Shown: one piece after another, positions 35,253 to 43,692 of the stretch
Layout of the letters: the number at the start of each line of letters is the position of its first letter
How positions within the stretch are numbered: position 1 is the stretch's first letter
Assembly: GCF_900176485.1 (NCBI RefSeq)
Contig: NZ_FWYD01000007.1
Span: forward strand, 1 to 64,000
Direction: 5' to 3'
DNA length: 64,000 nt
Source: Primorskyibacter flagellatus
GTDB lineage: Bacteria > Pseudomonadota > Alphaproteobacteria > Rhodobacterales > Rhodobacteraceae
The notes under the pieces: model-generated
What the model saw: only the letters and a program-made list of their open reading frames with translations
What the model was told of the DNA's origin: nothing
The model's database searches: none
Position numbers and translations under genes: made by a program

Positions 35253-36256
35253 ATCCGGCTCTCCTTGCGGACCTGATATTGGTCGATGAAAACGGCCAGG
35301 ATCAACACACCACCAATGGCCATCTGCTGATAGTAGCTTTGGACGGCCAGCAGGTTCAGGCCGTTCTGAAGAACACCCATGATCAACGCGCCAATCATCG
35401 TCCCGAGGATGGAACCCCGCCCGCCAAACAGGTTTGTGCCGCCGATGATCGCTGCCGTGATCGCGGTCAGTTCATAGGCAATTCCCGCCGTCGGATCGCC
35501 AGAGTTGATCCGGGTTGCAAAAAGCAAACCGGCAAGGCCAGCCAGACCGCCTGAAAGGACATAAAGCGTCAATCGATGAAAATCGACGTTGATCCCAGAG
35601 GTGCGCGCGGCGTTCTCGCTGTCGCCAATGGCCAGCGTGTGCCGCCCATACCGTGTGTAGGCCAGCACCATATGCGTGACGATGGCGGTCACGATAAAGA
35701 TAATGACAGGCATTGGAATACCAAACGGTCGTCCTTGGCCCAAATAGACCATCGCATTGGGCAGACCGTAAATGACCCGTCCGTCCGAGATGACCAGAGC
35801 GAGGCCGCGCGCAATTCCCAGCATGCCCAGCGTTACAATGAATGCCGGAACAAAGGCCCGCGTAATAATCAGCCCATTTACCAACCCGGCCAACGCCCCG
35901 GCCCCGATCGTTGCAATCACTGCGATCGGCATGGGCGCACCCAGCTTGACCGCAACGGCCGCCCCGCAGACACCCGAGAAGCCCAGAACAGAGCCCAAGG
36001 AAAGATCAAGCCCGCCGGAACTGAGCACGAACGTCGCCGCAATCGCCAGCACGCCAATCGTCGACGTGGCGAGCAATATGTTCAGAAAGTTGCTGACCGA
36101 AAGGAAATACGGTGACAGGATCGCCATCAACGTCGACAACGCGATCAGGACGATCAGGCTTTCAAGTCGGACGTGAAGTTGTTCGATGGATCGGGCTTGA
36201 AGACGCGCCCATCGGCCCGGTCGCCGTGCGTCTGTCCGGGTTGGTGAAGTTGCCAT
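35249..36256 (-). CDS. Sugar ABC permease (RbsC/FrcC family)
   Basis: A 335-residue permease with about ten hydrophobic segments. LSSGGLDLSLGSVLGFSGVC, PAFIVTLGMLGIARGLALVI and ELTAITAAIIGGTNLFGGRG are signatures of ribose-type permeases. It lies between the binding-protein gene (two hairpins separate them) and the ATPase. Confidence 0.9.
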   Translation of the reverse strand: MATSPTRTDARRPGRWARLQARSIEQLHVRLESLIVLIALSTLMAILSPYFLSVSNFLNILLATSTIGVLAIAATFVLSSGGLDLSLGSVLGFSGVCGAAVAVKLGAPMPIAVIATIGAGALAGLVNGLIITRAFVPAFIVTLGMLGIARGLALVISDGRVIYGLPNAMVYLGQGRPFGIPMPVIIFIVTAIVTHMVLAYTRYGRHTLAIGDSENAARTSGINVDFHRLTLYVLSGGLAGLAGLLFATRINSGDPTAGIAYELTAITAAIIGGTNLFGGRGSILGTMIGALIMGVLQNGLNLLAVQSYYQQMAIGGVLILAVFIDQYQVRKESRI

Positions 36257-36278
36257 ATTGCCCTCGTGTTAAGAAATG

Positions 36279-36339
36279 TATCACCGGCACGGTGTACGCG
36301 CCGGTGATATGGTGCAGGCTAGGAATTGATCCTGCACCA
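36279..36339 (-). other. Two consecutive hairpins between binding-protein and permease genes
   Basis: Stem 1: TATCACCGGC (36279-36288) with GCCGGTGATA (36300-36309). Stem 2: TGGTGCAGG (36310-36318) with CCTGCACCA (36331-36339). Both are perfect and end-to-end, just after the binding-protein stop on the minus strand. They likely stabilise the binding-protein mRNA and reduce transcription into the permease gene. Confidence 0.7.
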
Positions 36340-36348
36340 CCGGAAGGA

Positions 36349-37326
36349 TTACTTGACGGACTCGAGCAATGGATCAGTGCCTGCATCCATGACCTCTTTG
36401 GTCAGGACAAGTGTCGGAACGGTGATCTGGGGCTCGACATCGCCGCCCTCGAGCACGGCCTTCACGTTTTCGACCGCTTGCTGACCAACCAGATACGGCA
36501 ATTGCGCAACCGAAGCTGTCAAGCGTCCGGCCTGAATTGACGTCACAGCGTCCGAGTTGCCATCGACTCCGATGATGACGACATCACCGCCCTTACCTGC
36601 GGCAAACACGCTTTCAACCGCCCCTAGCGCCATACCGTCATTGGCCGCAAAAATGCCGACCAGATCAGGGTTGCGGGTCAGGATATCGTTGGTGATGTTC
36701 GCCGCTTTGCCGCGATCCCAGTCACCCGGCAGGGAGGCCACGATCTCAAGTCCGGGGGCCAGTTCCGCCAGTTTGTCAGCAAAGCCAGAGGTCCGGTTTT
36801 GACCCGTGATATTGCCCGACAGCCCTTCGATCACGAGGACCGGACCTGTGGCATCCGCGCCCAGCTGGCCGACCATGAATTCGGCACCCTGCGCCCCGGC
36901 AAGTACGTTGTCCGACCCGATGCGGAAGGTGATTTCAATCCCTTCTGCGTCCAGAATTGCGGGGTCAAGGTTCCCGTCAAGGTCAACGATCTTGATTCCG
37001 GCATCTTGCGCGGATTTCAGGCAAGGCAAAAGATTGGTCGAGTTGATCGCCGCTGTGATCATGGCGACGGGGCGGCGTTCCAACATCGTGTTGCACACGT
37101 TCAGCTGGCTTTCTGCCGCCTGATCACTTTCTACAGCTTGAATGAAGTATTCGACGTCAGCGGCCTTTGCGCCGTCTTCTACGCCTTGACCCATCGCACC
37201 CCAGAACGGGTTCGCGAGGGTTTTCATCAAAATGCCGTATTCCCCTTCGGCCTGTACGGGGCTTGCCGCTGCCGCAGCAGCCAATACGGCAGCACTCAGT
37301 TTTGTTTTGAACATCTTGTTGAACAT
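36349..37326 (-). CDS. Sugar-binding periplasmic protein (ribose/fructose type)
   Basis: A 325-residue type I binding protein with signal FKTKLSAAVLAAAAAASPVQ-A. The mature part contains GILMKTLANPFWGAMGQGVE, DLVGIFAANDGMALGAVESV and IIGVDGNSDAVTSIQAGRL, as in RbsB/FrcB proteins. It lies 20 bp after the LacI gene and is the first structural gene of the transporter. The ligand is a monosaccharide or polyol of unknown identity. Confidence 0.88.
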   Translation of the reverse strand: MFNKMFKTKLSAAVLAAAAAASPVQAEGEYGILMKTLANPFWGAMGQGVEDGAKAADVEYFIQAVESDQAAESQLNVCNTMLERRPVAMITAAINSTNLLPCLKSAQDAGIKIVDLDGNLDPAILDAEGIEITFRIGSDNVLAGAQGAEFMVGQLGADATGPVLVIEGLSGNITGQNRTSGFADKLAELAPGLEIVASLPGDWDRGKAANITNDILTRNPDLVGIFAANDGMALGAVESVFAAGKGGDVVIIGVDGNSDAVTSIQAGRLTASVAQLPYLVGQQAVENVKAVLEGGDVEPQITVPTLVLTKEVMDAGTDPLLESVK

Positions 37327-37346
37327 GGTCTCTCCTCCACTTTGTT

Positions 37347-38411
37347 TTAATCGCGTTGGTATTGTCTTGAATTGCGCAGCATCATCGGGCGCTGCCCGCT
37401 GGATTGACGAGGCCGCAATTCACACGGCTCCAGATGTTGCACGCGAAACCCATCGATGTTGCCTTCGACCCGGCCCAAAAGCGTGGCAATCGACCGCCGC
37501 GCGATCTGTTCGACAGGTTGAGCGACAGCGGTTATCGAAGGCCAGGTGATCCGCATCCATTCGGCATCGTCGAAACCCACAAGCGCCACGTCATCGGGGA
37601 TTCGCATTTCGCGGCGCCGGATCTCGCCCAGCACGATCAGGGTAGAGTGTTGCGATAGCGAAAAAACCGCAGTGATTGGATCATTGGGATCCATCTTGTC
37701 AAAATAAGAGCGGATCCCTGCGCGGTGTCCTTCGACGCCGCCGTCCGAAATCAGTGTGTCGATGCGCACAGTGGGATCAAGAGCCTGCACCCGTGAGATG
37801 AACCCTTCCTGCCGGGTGCGCGCCGCCTTTGAAATCCGCGTCGCACTATGGAGCAGAATGGATCTGTGCCCTTGCCCAACCAGGAGATCGGCAACGCTGG
37901 CGGATGCCGCAAAATTATCTGCGGCGATTGTATCGAACCGATCACTGGCAGAGACCCGATCAACAAGCACTGCGTGCATATCGAGCGCGTGCAACTGTTC
38001 GGCACCACGCCCGCGTTCGGACCGGACCGGCACCAGAACGGTCCCAGCCACACGCCAATCATCCATCCGGGTAATCAGATCCGCCTCGCGCCCCTCATCC
38101 TCGCAAGAGCTGGCGATGATCATCGTGTAACCGGCGTCCTCTGCGGCACTTTCAAGCCCGGTAACAAGTGCGCCAAAGAAAGGGCTTTCCAGATCAGGGA
38201 CGACGGCCCCGATGATCCGGCGTTGTTCGTTGCGCAAGCCGGATGCAAGCGGGTCCATCCGGTAATCGAGTTGCGAAATGGCTTCTTTGACGCGCACGAC
38301 ATTGGCGGGTTTCACAGAGGTGACCCCACGCATGACCTTCGATACGGTCGCTGCCGACACGTCTGCCATACGGGCAACATCGTGGATGGTCGCGCGCCTG
38401 CTGTTTGTCAT
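37347..38411 (-). CDS. LacI-family transcriptional regulator
   Basis: A 354-residue LacI/GalR regulator. The N-terminal helix-turn-helix ATIHDVARMADVSAATVSKV includes the hinge-helix region, and the effector domain contains IIGAVVPDLESPFFGALVTG and VALVGFDDAEWMRITWPSIT. It heads the minus-strand operon for its own transporter, and direct-repeat boxes lie in the gap to the divergent dehydrogenase. It would repress both until the sugar appears. Confidence 0.9.
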   Translation of the reverse strand: MTNSRRATIHDVARMADVSAATVSKVMRGVTSVKPANVVRVKEAISQLDYRMDPLASGLRNEQRRIIGAVVPDLESPFFGALVTGLESAAEDAGYTMIIASSCEDEGREADLITRMDDWRVAGTVLVPVRSERGRGAEQLHALDMHAVLVDRVSASDRFDTIAADNFAASASVADLLVGQGHRSILLHSATRISKAARTRQEGFISRVQALDPTVRIDTLISDGGVEGHRAGIRSYFDKMDPNDPITAVFSLSQHSTLIVLGEIRRREMRIPDDVALVGFDDAEWMRITWPSITAVAQPVEQIARRSIATLLGRVEGNIDGFRVQHLEPCELRPRQSSGQRPMMLRNSRQYQRD

Positions 38412-38468
38412 GCTCCCCCTGGGCCATCGAAATCAATGAAAACGAAAATATGGCTCGAATCGAAAGAT

Positions 38469-38500
38469 AAATCGGTTTATATCAAAAGTAAATCGGTTCA
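38469..38500. promoter_or_regulatory. Tandem AAATCGGTT boxes (LacI operator candidates)
   Basis: AAATCGGTT occurs at 38469 and again at 38490, 21 bp (two helical turns) apart, in the 115-bp gap between the LacI gene and the divergent dehydrogenase gene. The box has the CG-centred, A/T-flanked form (AAA-CG-TTT) usual for LacI-family operators. Confidence 0.5.
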
Positions 38501-38526
38501 ACGGCCGAAGTTAACAGGAGTCTCTC

Positions 38527-39555
38527 GTGTCTGGAAACAAGCCAATCGTCATATCTGCACCCGAGCCGCGCAGCCTGGATCTGATTTTTACACCCGACAA
38601 ACTGGCCCAGTTGCGCGCAAAGTATGAGATCGTGGAAACCAGCGCGGCAGACGTGGCGCAATTGGACGGTTCGGTGCTGGCGGGTGCGCGCTACATCCTT
38701 GGCCAGCCGCCCTTGTCGTCAGAGACACTGGCGCGACTTACGTCACTGCGCGCGGTTCTGAACGTCGAATCCAACTTGCAAGATAACATGCCTTACGATG
38801 AAGTGTTTGGCAGAGGCATCCATGTTCTGACAACGGGTGCCGCATTCGCGCTACCCGTCGCAGAGATTGGTCTAGGCTTTGCTTTGGACCTGTTGCGCGG
38901 CATTACCCCTGCGGATACCGGATTTGCCGATGGAACCGAACAATGGGGCGGGGATGGCAACGCGCAAGCACGGCTTTTGACAGGTGCCGATGTCGGGATC
39001 ATTGGCTTTGGCGATCTGGGGCGTGCGCTGACCCGTGTTCTGGCCGGGTTTCGCTGCAACATTCAGGTTCATGATCCATGGATTGCACCCTCCATCCTGC
39101 GCGACCATCAAGTGATACCTGCGACCCTTGATACGGTGTTGGCGCAGTCTGATGTGGTTTTCGTCGTTGCTGCTGTGACGACGGACAATCGCGGTTTTCT
39201 GGGTGCCGATGCATTTGCGCAGATGCGCGAGGGTGCGGCGTTTATCTTGCTCAGCCGCGCGGATGTAGTCGATTTTGACGCCTTGCTTGATGCGGTGGCC
39301 GAAGGGCATATCATCGCCGCCACCGATGTCTTCCCGGAAGAACCACTACCAACCGGTCATCGGGCGCGGACGCTGCCTGGATTGCTGCGCTCTGCGCACC
39401 GGGCGGGCGCGCTGGATGTTGCCTTCAAGCAGATGGGGGACATGGTTCTCGAAGATATGGACTTGATGGACCGCGGTCTGCCACCGATGTGCTGTAAACG
39501 GGCGGAACGGGAGACCGCCGCGCGGATGCGATCCCGACCGGTTGATAAGAACTGA
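38527..39555 (+). CDS. D-2-hydroxyacid dehydrogenase family protein
   Basis: A 342-residue NAD-dependent dehydrogenase starting GTG with AGGAG upstream. The Rossmann motif is GADVGIIGFGDLGRALTRVL. Catalytic-region segments are AFILLSRADVVDFDALLDAV (Arg), IIAATDVFPEEPLPTGHRAR (Glu) and SAHRAGALD (His). It would reduce or oxidise a 2-keto/2-hydroxy acid. Divergent arrangement with the LacI gene suggests it works in the same sugar pathway. Confidence 0.78.
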   Translation: MSGNKPIVISAPEPRSLDLIFTPDKLAQLRAKYEIVETSAADVAQLDGSVLAGARYILGQPPLSSETLARLTSLRAVLNVESNLQDNMPYDEVFGRGIHVLTTGAAFALPVAEIGLGFALDLLRGITPADTGFADGTEQWGGDGNAQARLLTGADVGIIGFGDLGRALTRVLAGFRCNIQVHDPWIAPSILRDHQVIPATLDTVLAQSDVVFVVAAVTTDNRGFLGADAFAQMREGAAFILLSRADVVDFDALLDAVAEGHIIAATDVFPEEPLPTGHRARTLPGLLRSAHRAGALDVAFKQMGDMVLEDMDLMDRGLPPMCCKRAERETAARMRSRPVDKN

Positions 39556-39887
39556 CGCATCTCTGCCCTACGTTTTCTTTTCACGGTGACCCAACTCGAC
39601 AATGCCGCCTTTCCTACGGCAGGCAGCTGGCTGATGCTCGCGTAGCGCAATATCGGTTCGGACTGCTCAATTCGCCTCGAAAGCGGCTCGTGCTAAAAAT
39701 TCAGCCGCTGCTGTCCTTGTTGGACAAGTGGGTCAGGAGGTCGCTGAATGCGGGCACGATCAATCTGCATGTCACGAAGTTGGAACCGGCTTCTATATTG
39801 CCGTCAAGACGGCCTATGTTTCGTTCGGTTGGTTCTATGCAGGTATAACCGCATGGACCGGTCTTTTCATGCGGAACCATAGACCTG
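39556..39887. other. Gap between dehydrogenase and AraC genes
   Basis: About 330 bp, with no gene or convincing regulatory motif that I can identify. The two flanking genes converge on it, so at most terminators are expected. Confidence 0.4.
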
Positions 39888-40739
39888 CTAACGGCCAGTC
39901 ATCTTTCGAAATCCGGTCGGCGATATTCCGACCGTGCGGGAAAAGACCCGGCTGAAATGATATGGGTCCGGATATCCGCATTTCTGACCAACCTCGAATA
40001 TCGAAAGATCGGTCGCGGACAGAAGATACTTGGCCGCATTGATCCGCTCAAGTTTGAGCCACTCCATTGGGGATACCCCTTGGATTTTCTGAAACTTCCG
40101 GTGAAAATGTGACGCGCTGCACGCTGCGAGTGAAGCCATTTTGCGCACGTCCCATCGCTCGTTCAATTCGTTCTTCACCGCCGTCATGAGGAGATGGAAT
40201 GGCGAGGATGACGGCTCTTCCAGAACTTCGTCGGTATTGGCCAGGATCTCGACCAGATGTGCCGCCAATAGTGCCGATATCGGTGCCTTGACACCACTGG
40301 TGTCTTTCAGATGTTGCAATACGTCCTCGAACACTCCACGCATCTTCACATTCGCCCGATGTACGGGATTTCGGCCACCGGTTATCCTTTCGAACAGCAT
40401 ATCCAGCCCGTAGCCGGACATGCCGAGCCAGATATGTTCCCAATGGTCGCTATCGGGATGGCAGGAATGTGCATATTTCTGTGAAGTGTCCAACCAAGTG
40501 ACCGTAGCGGCACATGCATCCGTTGATCGGCCAGCCCATGTGATCCTGCCCTTTCCGGAGAGCGTCAGGATAAACGTGTGATGTTGATAGACCGCAGTGT
40601 GGGCAGGGCGCTCAGGCCCGGTTCGGCTGCGCCCTGCCGCAAGGATCTGATAGGGGAAAGGCTGATCCAGCGTACCGGGTGTGTAGTAGTGAATCTCACG
40701 GTAGCGATGGAATGCTGGCGGCTTCAGGGGGTCTGACAT
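39888..40739 (-). CDS. AraC-family transcriptional regulator
   Basis: A 283-residue regulator. The C-terminal ~100 residues hold two helix-turn-helix units: RKMASLAACSASHFHRKFQK followed by GVSPMEWLKLERINAAKYLL, and VGQKCGYPDPYHFSRVFSRT then VGISPTGFRK. The N-terminal part resembles the AraC cupin (HTFILTLSGKGRITWAGRS). The ATG at 40739 is preferred over one at 40808. Divergent to the P450 operon, so it is the likely activator in response to the substrate. Confidence 0.85.
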   Translation of the reverse strand: MSDPLKPPAFHRYREIHYYTPGTLDQPFPYQILAAGRSRTGPERPAHTAVYQHHTFILTLSGKGRITWAGRSTDACAATVTWLDTSQKYAHSCHPDSDHWEHIWLGMSGYGLDMLFERITGGRNPVHRANVKMRGVFEDVLQHLKDTSGVKAPISALLAAHLVEILANTDEVLEEPSSSPFHLLMTAVKNELNERWDVRKMASLAACSASHFHRKFQKIQGVSPMEWLKLERINAAKYLLSATDLSIFEVGQKCGYPDPYHFSRVFSRTVGISPTGFRKMTGR

Positions 40740-40850
40740 GTGATAGTAATATCCATTTCTTTGAGAGTTGGGAACATCCTTCCTGTCGCTCGCAGGTGAT
40801 AGAAGCAATCTGACGCCACAACATCAACATCAAGCAGGGGAGATCAGGAC

Positions 40851-42092
40851 ATGCTGGATGAACAAGGCGATACGATCGACTTCCGGCCGCTTTCGGCCGA
40901 ATTCGCCCAAGACCCGTATCCTACCTATGCCGCGATGCGAAAGCTCGACCGGCCTTATTTCTACGAGGGCGAAAAGACCTGGATGCTCACGCGGTTTGCC
41001 GATGTTCAGGAAGTCGCCCTGGACAAGTCGATGCTGCGGGTCGTCGACGAGAATTTGAGCGAAACCGAAAAACTGGCGCGCAAGACCCGGATGAACATGC
41101 ACGACATGCCGCATCATGAAAGGTTTGTGCAAAACAGCCTGCTGGACAGCGAAGGCGATACCCATGCCCGTCTTCGCAAAGTGGTTTTCCGTGAATTTAC
41201 CCCGGCAATAGTGGAGCGCCAGCGGGCTGCGGTGCAGGATATCGTCAACGCGTTGCTCGACAAGGTGTCCAATCAGTCCGAAATTGATTTCATCGCGGAT
41301 TTTGCAGCCCATGTGCCGGGTCACATCATTGGTCGTGTCCTCGGTGTGCCGGCTGATGACAGTGCGCGGTTGCGCAAATGGTCGGAAGACATCGTATCGT
41401 TTTGGAATATCGGGCGGACGCAGGCCGGCAAGGATCTGGCAGAGAATGCAACACGAGAGTTCTACGAGTATCTGTCGACACTTCTGGACCAACGGGCAGT
41501 CAAACCTCAGGATGACCTGCTGACCCGGATGTTCGAGGCCAAGCAGGCCGGTGAACTGACCGAAGATGAGTTGGTCGCGCTTGCCATGCAGGTTCTGCGC
41601 GCAGGTCACGGATCAACCATCGATACGATCGGGTCCGGCATGCATGCGCTGCTTCAGTTTCCGGATCAGATGGCACGGCTCAGGGCTCAGCCCGAGTTGA
41701 TGAAGACCGCGATCCAGGAAATGTTTCGCTATAATTCGCCGCTGCCATACTTCCACCGCTTCGCGACGCGGGATGTCACGGTCGGGGGCTACGACTACCC
41801 CGCCGGCACACGGTTCGGTCTGCTTTACGGGGCCGCAAATCGCGATCCGGCACAGTTTGATGATCCCGATGTCTTCGATGTCGGGCGCTCACCCAACCGA
41901 CATATCTCGTTTGGGGGCGGTACGCATTTCTGTCTTGGCAACCACCTCGCGCGTCTGGACATGGACGTGATCTTCAACACCTTGTTCAAGCGCTACAGCG
42001 AGATCGAGCTTGTCGATGAGAACCCGGAATACAAGCGCGGATTGTCGGTGCGGGGACCAAAAACCCTCATGATCAAACTGAAGGAGGCCTAG
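40851..42092 (+). CDS. Cytochrome P450 (bacterial class I)
   Basis: A 413-residue soluble P450. The haem-ligand motif is FGGGTHFCLGNHLAR (Cys ~361), the ExxR is EMFR (~290-293), and the meander has GRSPNRHISFG. The I-helix motif is AGHGST (~251-256) where most P450s have AGx(D/E)TT, so the acid of the acid-alcohol pair is replaced. A ferredoxin gene follows after 8 bp; no ferredoxin reductase is nearby. The AraC gene is divergent and a Tat-exported binding protein is downstream, suggesting oxidation of an imported compound. Confidence 0.9.
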   Translation: MLDEQGDTIDFRPLSAEFAQDPYPTYAAMRKLDRPYFYEGEKTWMLTRFADVQEVALDKSMLRVVDENLSETEKLARKTRMNMHDMPHHERFVQNSLLDSEGDTHARLRKVVFREFTPAIVERQRAAVQDIVNALLDKVSNQSEIDFIADFAAHVPGHIIGRVLGVPADDSARLRKWSEDIVSFWNIGRTQAGKDLAENATREFYEYLSTLLDQRAVKPQDDLLTRMFEAKQAGELTEDELVALAMQVLRAGHGSTIDTIGSGMHALLQFPDQMARLRAQPELMKTAIQEMFRYNSPLPYFHRFATRDVTVGGYDYPAGTRFGLLYGAANRDPAQFDDPDVFDVGRSPNRHISFGGGTHFCLGNHLARLDMDVIFNTLFKRYSEIELVDENPEYKRGLSVRGPKTLMIKLKEA

Positions 42093-42100
42093 AGCCTGAT

Positions 42101-42421
42101 ATGCCGTTGATTAAATTTGTCGAAGCAGATGGTAAAGAAACAGAAGCAGAGGTTTCCGTAGGCGGAACCGTCATGCAGGCTGCGATTGATGTCGGGGTGG
42201 CCGGGATCATAGCAGAGTGCGGAGGATCCTGTGCCTGCGGCACCTGCCATTGCTACATCGACGCCCCCTGGCGCGAAAAGCTGACACCGGCCAGGGATAA
42301 CGAAGTGGGCATGCTTGAGTTCGTGATCGATCCCGCCACGGAAAGTCGTCTGAGTTGTCAGTTGACGGTCGACGAAAGCATGGACGGCATGATTGTCAGA
42401 GTGCCCGACACGCAAACTTGA
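42101..42421 (+). CDS. [2Fe-2S] ferredoxin (putidaredoxin type)
   Basis: A 106-residue ferredoxin. Cluster ligands are in ECGGSCACGTCHCY (Cys-x5-Cys-x2-Cys) and the fourth Cys in LSCQL. VMQAAIDVGVAGI and DNEVGMLEFV are typical of P450-partner ferredoxins. It is cotranscribed with the P450 and should deliver its electrons. The reductase must come from elsewhere in the genome. Confidence 0.9.
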   Translation: MPLIKFVEADGKETEAEVSVGGTVMQAAIDVGVAGIIAECGGSCACGTCHCYIDAPWREKLTPARDNEVGMLEFVIDPATESRLSCQLTVDESMDGMIVRVPDTQT

Positions 42422-42451
42422 AAATAACAAAATACCCAACAGGAGAGTACA

Positions 42452-43498
42452 ATGAAGAGCACTTCCAAAACCGGTTTCACCCGCCGGGGCCTTTTGAAAT
42501 CTGCCGGTGCGACCGCCGGCATGGCTTGCGCCGGAAATTTGTTCCAGATCTCGCCGGCACACGCGCAGGACAGTTTTGCCGTAACCTTGCAGCTTGGCTG
42601 GCTGGCCAGCAACGGAATCATCGGCGAAGTCGCCGCCGACAAACTGGGTTATTACGCGGACGAAGGGTTGACGTTAAAGGTAATGCCAGGTGGCCCGCAG
42701 ATTGATGGTGTGGCGTCGGTGGCCAGTGGGCGCGCGAACCTGGGGTCCATCTCGTCCAGTCCGTCGCTCATGCTGGCGCGTTCCGCCGGGATACCGGTCA
42801 AATGTATCGCCGTTGGATATCAGCAGCATCCGTTCACCTACTTTTCTCTCAAAAGCAACCCGGTCAACAAGCCGGAAGATCTCATTGGCAAGAAGGTTGC
42901 GACCAATGGCTTGGCTCGGGTGCTGCTTCAGGCATTGCTGGCTGAAAACGGAATGTCCGAAGACGATATTGAGCTCTCGGTGATGGGGGCGGACATGACA
43001 CCGCTGATGACCGGCCAGGTCGATGTCGTGACTGGGTGGAATACAAATACCAGCGCGCTTGAAATTCTGGGCGATCAACGGGTGGACATGACGTTGTGGG
43101 ATGCAGGCGTCAAACTCTACGCCAACCCGTACTATGTGACGGATGAGACGCTTGCGAATTACCGGCCTCAGGTGGACGCCATGATCCGAGCCGGCTCAAA
43201 GGGCTGGGGCTGGGTCTATGACAACCGCGAAGAGGCCGTTGATTTTCTCGTTGAACGTTATCCGAACCTCGACCGGGACAATGAAATGGCAGCCGTGGAC
43301 CTTGCAATGGATTATTCCTTTGACGAAAAAACCGCAGCAAACGGATGGGGCACGATGGACCCAGCCACATGGCAAAAGCAGATCGATATCTATTCGTCAC
43401 TTAACCAATTCGCACAAGATCCACCGAAAGTAGACGACATCATGACGATGTCAGTACTTGAAACCACTGCCGAGGCCCGTCCCAAACTCGGCGGGTAG
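42452..43498 (+). CDS. Tat-exported ABC-type substrate-binding protein (NMT1/SsuA-like), orphan
   Basis: A 348-residue binding protein with a twin-arginine signal (FTRRGLLKSAGATAGMA, then ISPAHAQ). The mature part has LQLGWLASNGIIGEVAADKL and PVNKPEDLIGKKVATNGLAR, as in NitT/TauT/NMT1-like proteins that bind sulfonates, thiamine precursors or aromatic acids. No permease or ATPase follows, so it must use a transporter elsewhere. It is the last gene of the P450-ferredoxin unit and may capture the P450 substrate. Confidence 0.75.
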   Translation: MKSTSKTGFTRRGLLKSAGATAGMACAGNLFQISPAHAQDSFAVTLQLGWLASNGIIGEVAADKLGYYADEGLTLKVMPGGPQIDGVASVASGRANLGSISSSPSLMLARSAGIPVKCIAVGYQQHPFTYFSLKSNPVNKPEDLIGKKVATNGLARVLLQALLAENGMSEDDIELSVMGADMTPLMTGQVDVVTGWNTNTSALEILGDQRVDMTLWDAGVKLYANPYYVTDETLANYRPQVDAMIRAGSKGWGWVYDNREEAVDFLVERYPNLDRDNEMAAVDLAMDYSFDEKTAANGWGTMDPATWQKQIDIYSSLNQFAQDPPKVDDIMTMSVLETTAEARPKLGG

Positions 43499-43506
43499 GT
43501 GTTGCA

Positions 43507-43576
43507 GGACGCTCATGGCACAAACGGTTCCTTGCCAGGTCAATTGGCACCCAACCGTGACTTTCCATGAGCGTCC
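43507..43576. repeat. Long nested inverted repeat downstream of the binding-protein gene
   Basis: The outer arms GGACGCTCATGG (43507-43518) and CCATGAGCGTCC (43565-43576) are a perfect 12-bp match. Nested inside are ACGGTT/AACCGT (43524-43529 and 43553-43558) and TGCCA/TGGCA (43533-43537 and 43545-43549). Together they form a 70-nt interrupted stem-loop 9 bp after the stop codon. It could be an mRNA-end structure, a protein site or a small non-autonomous element. Confidence 0.75.
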
Positions 43577-43654
43577 ACAATGGCAACCGTCTTGTTCCGG
43601 CTGTAATTCAATAAGGTCGGCACCTCGGGGCATTTCAAACGAAAGAAGGAGATG

Positions 43655-43684
43655 ATGGGCGCGCGCCCGGTCTCGCGCGCCCAT
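43655..43684. terminator. Bidirectional terminator-like hairpin
   Basis: ATGGGCGCGCG (43655-43665) and CGCGCGCCCAT (43674-43684) form an 11-bp GC-rich stem with an 8-base loop, between the convergent ends of the binding-protein gene (plus) and eryG (minus, stop at 43693). There is no strong U-run, but position and stability suggest termination of both units. Confidence 0.6.
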
Positions 43685-43692
43685 CCATGTCG

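Noticed and set aside
39556-39887. Possible small gene between dehydrogenase and AraC genes
   Set aside because: Short frames only, no ribosome site or family resemblance.
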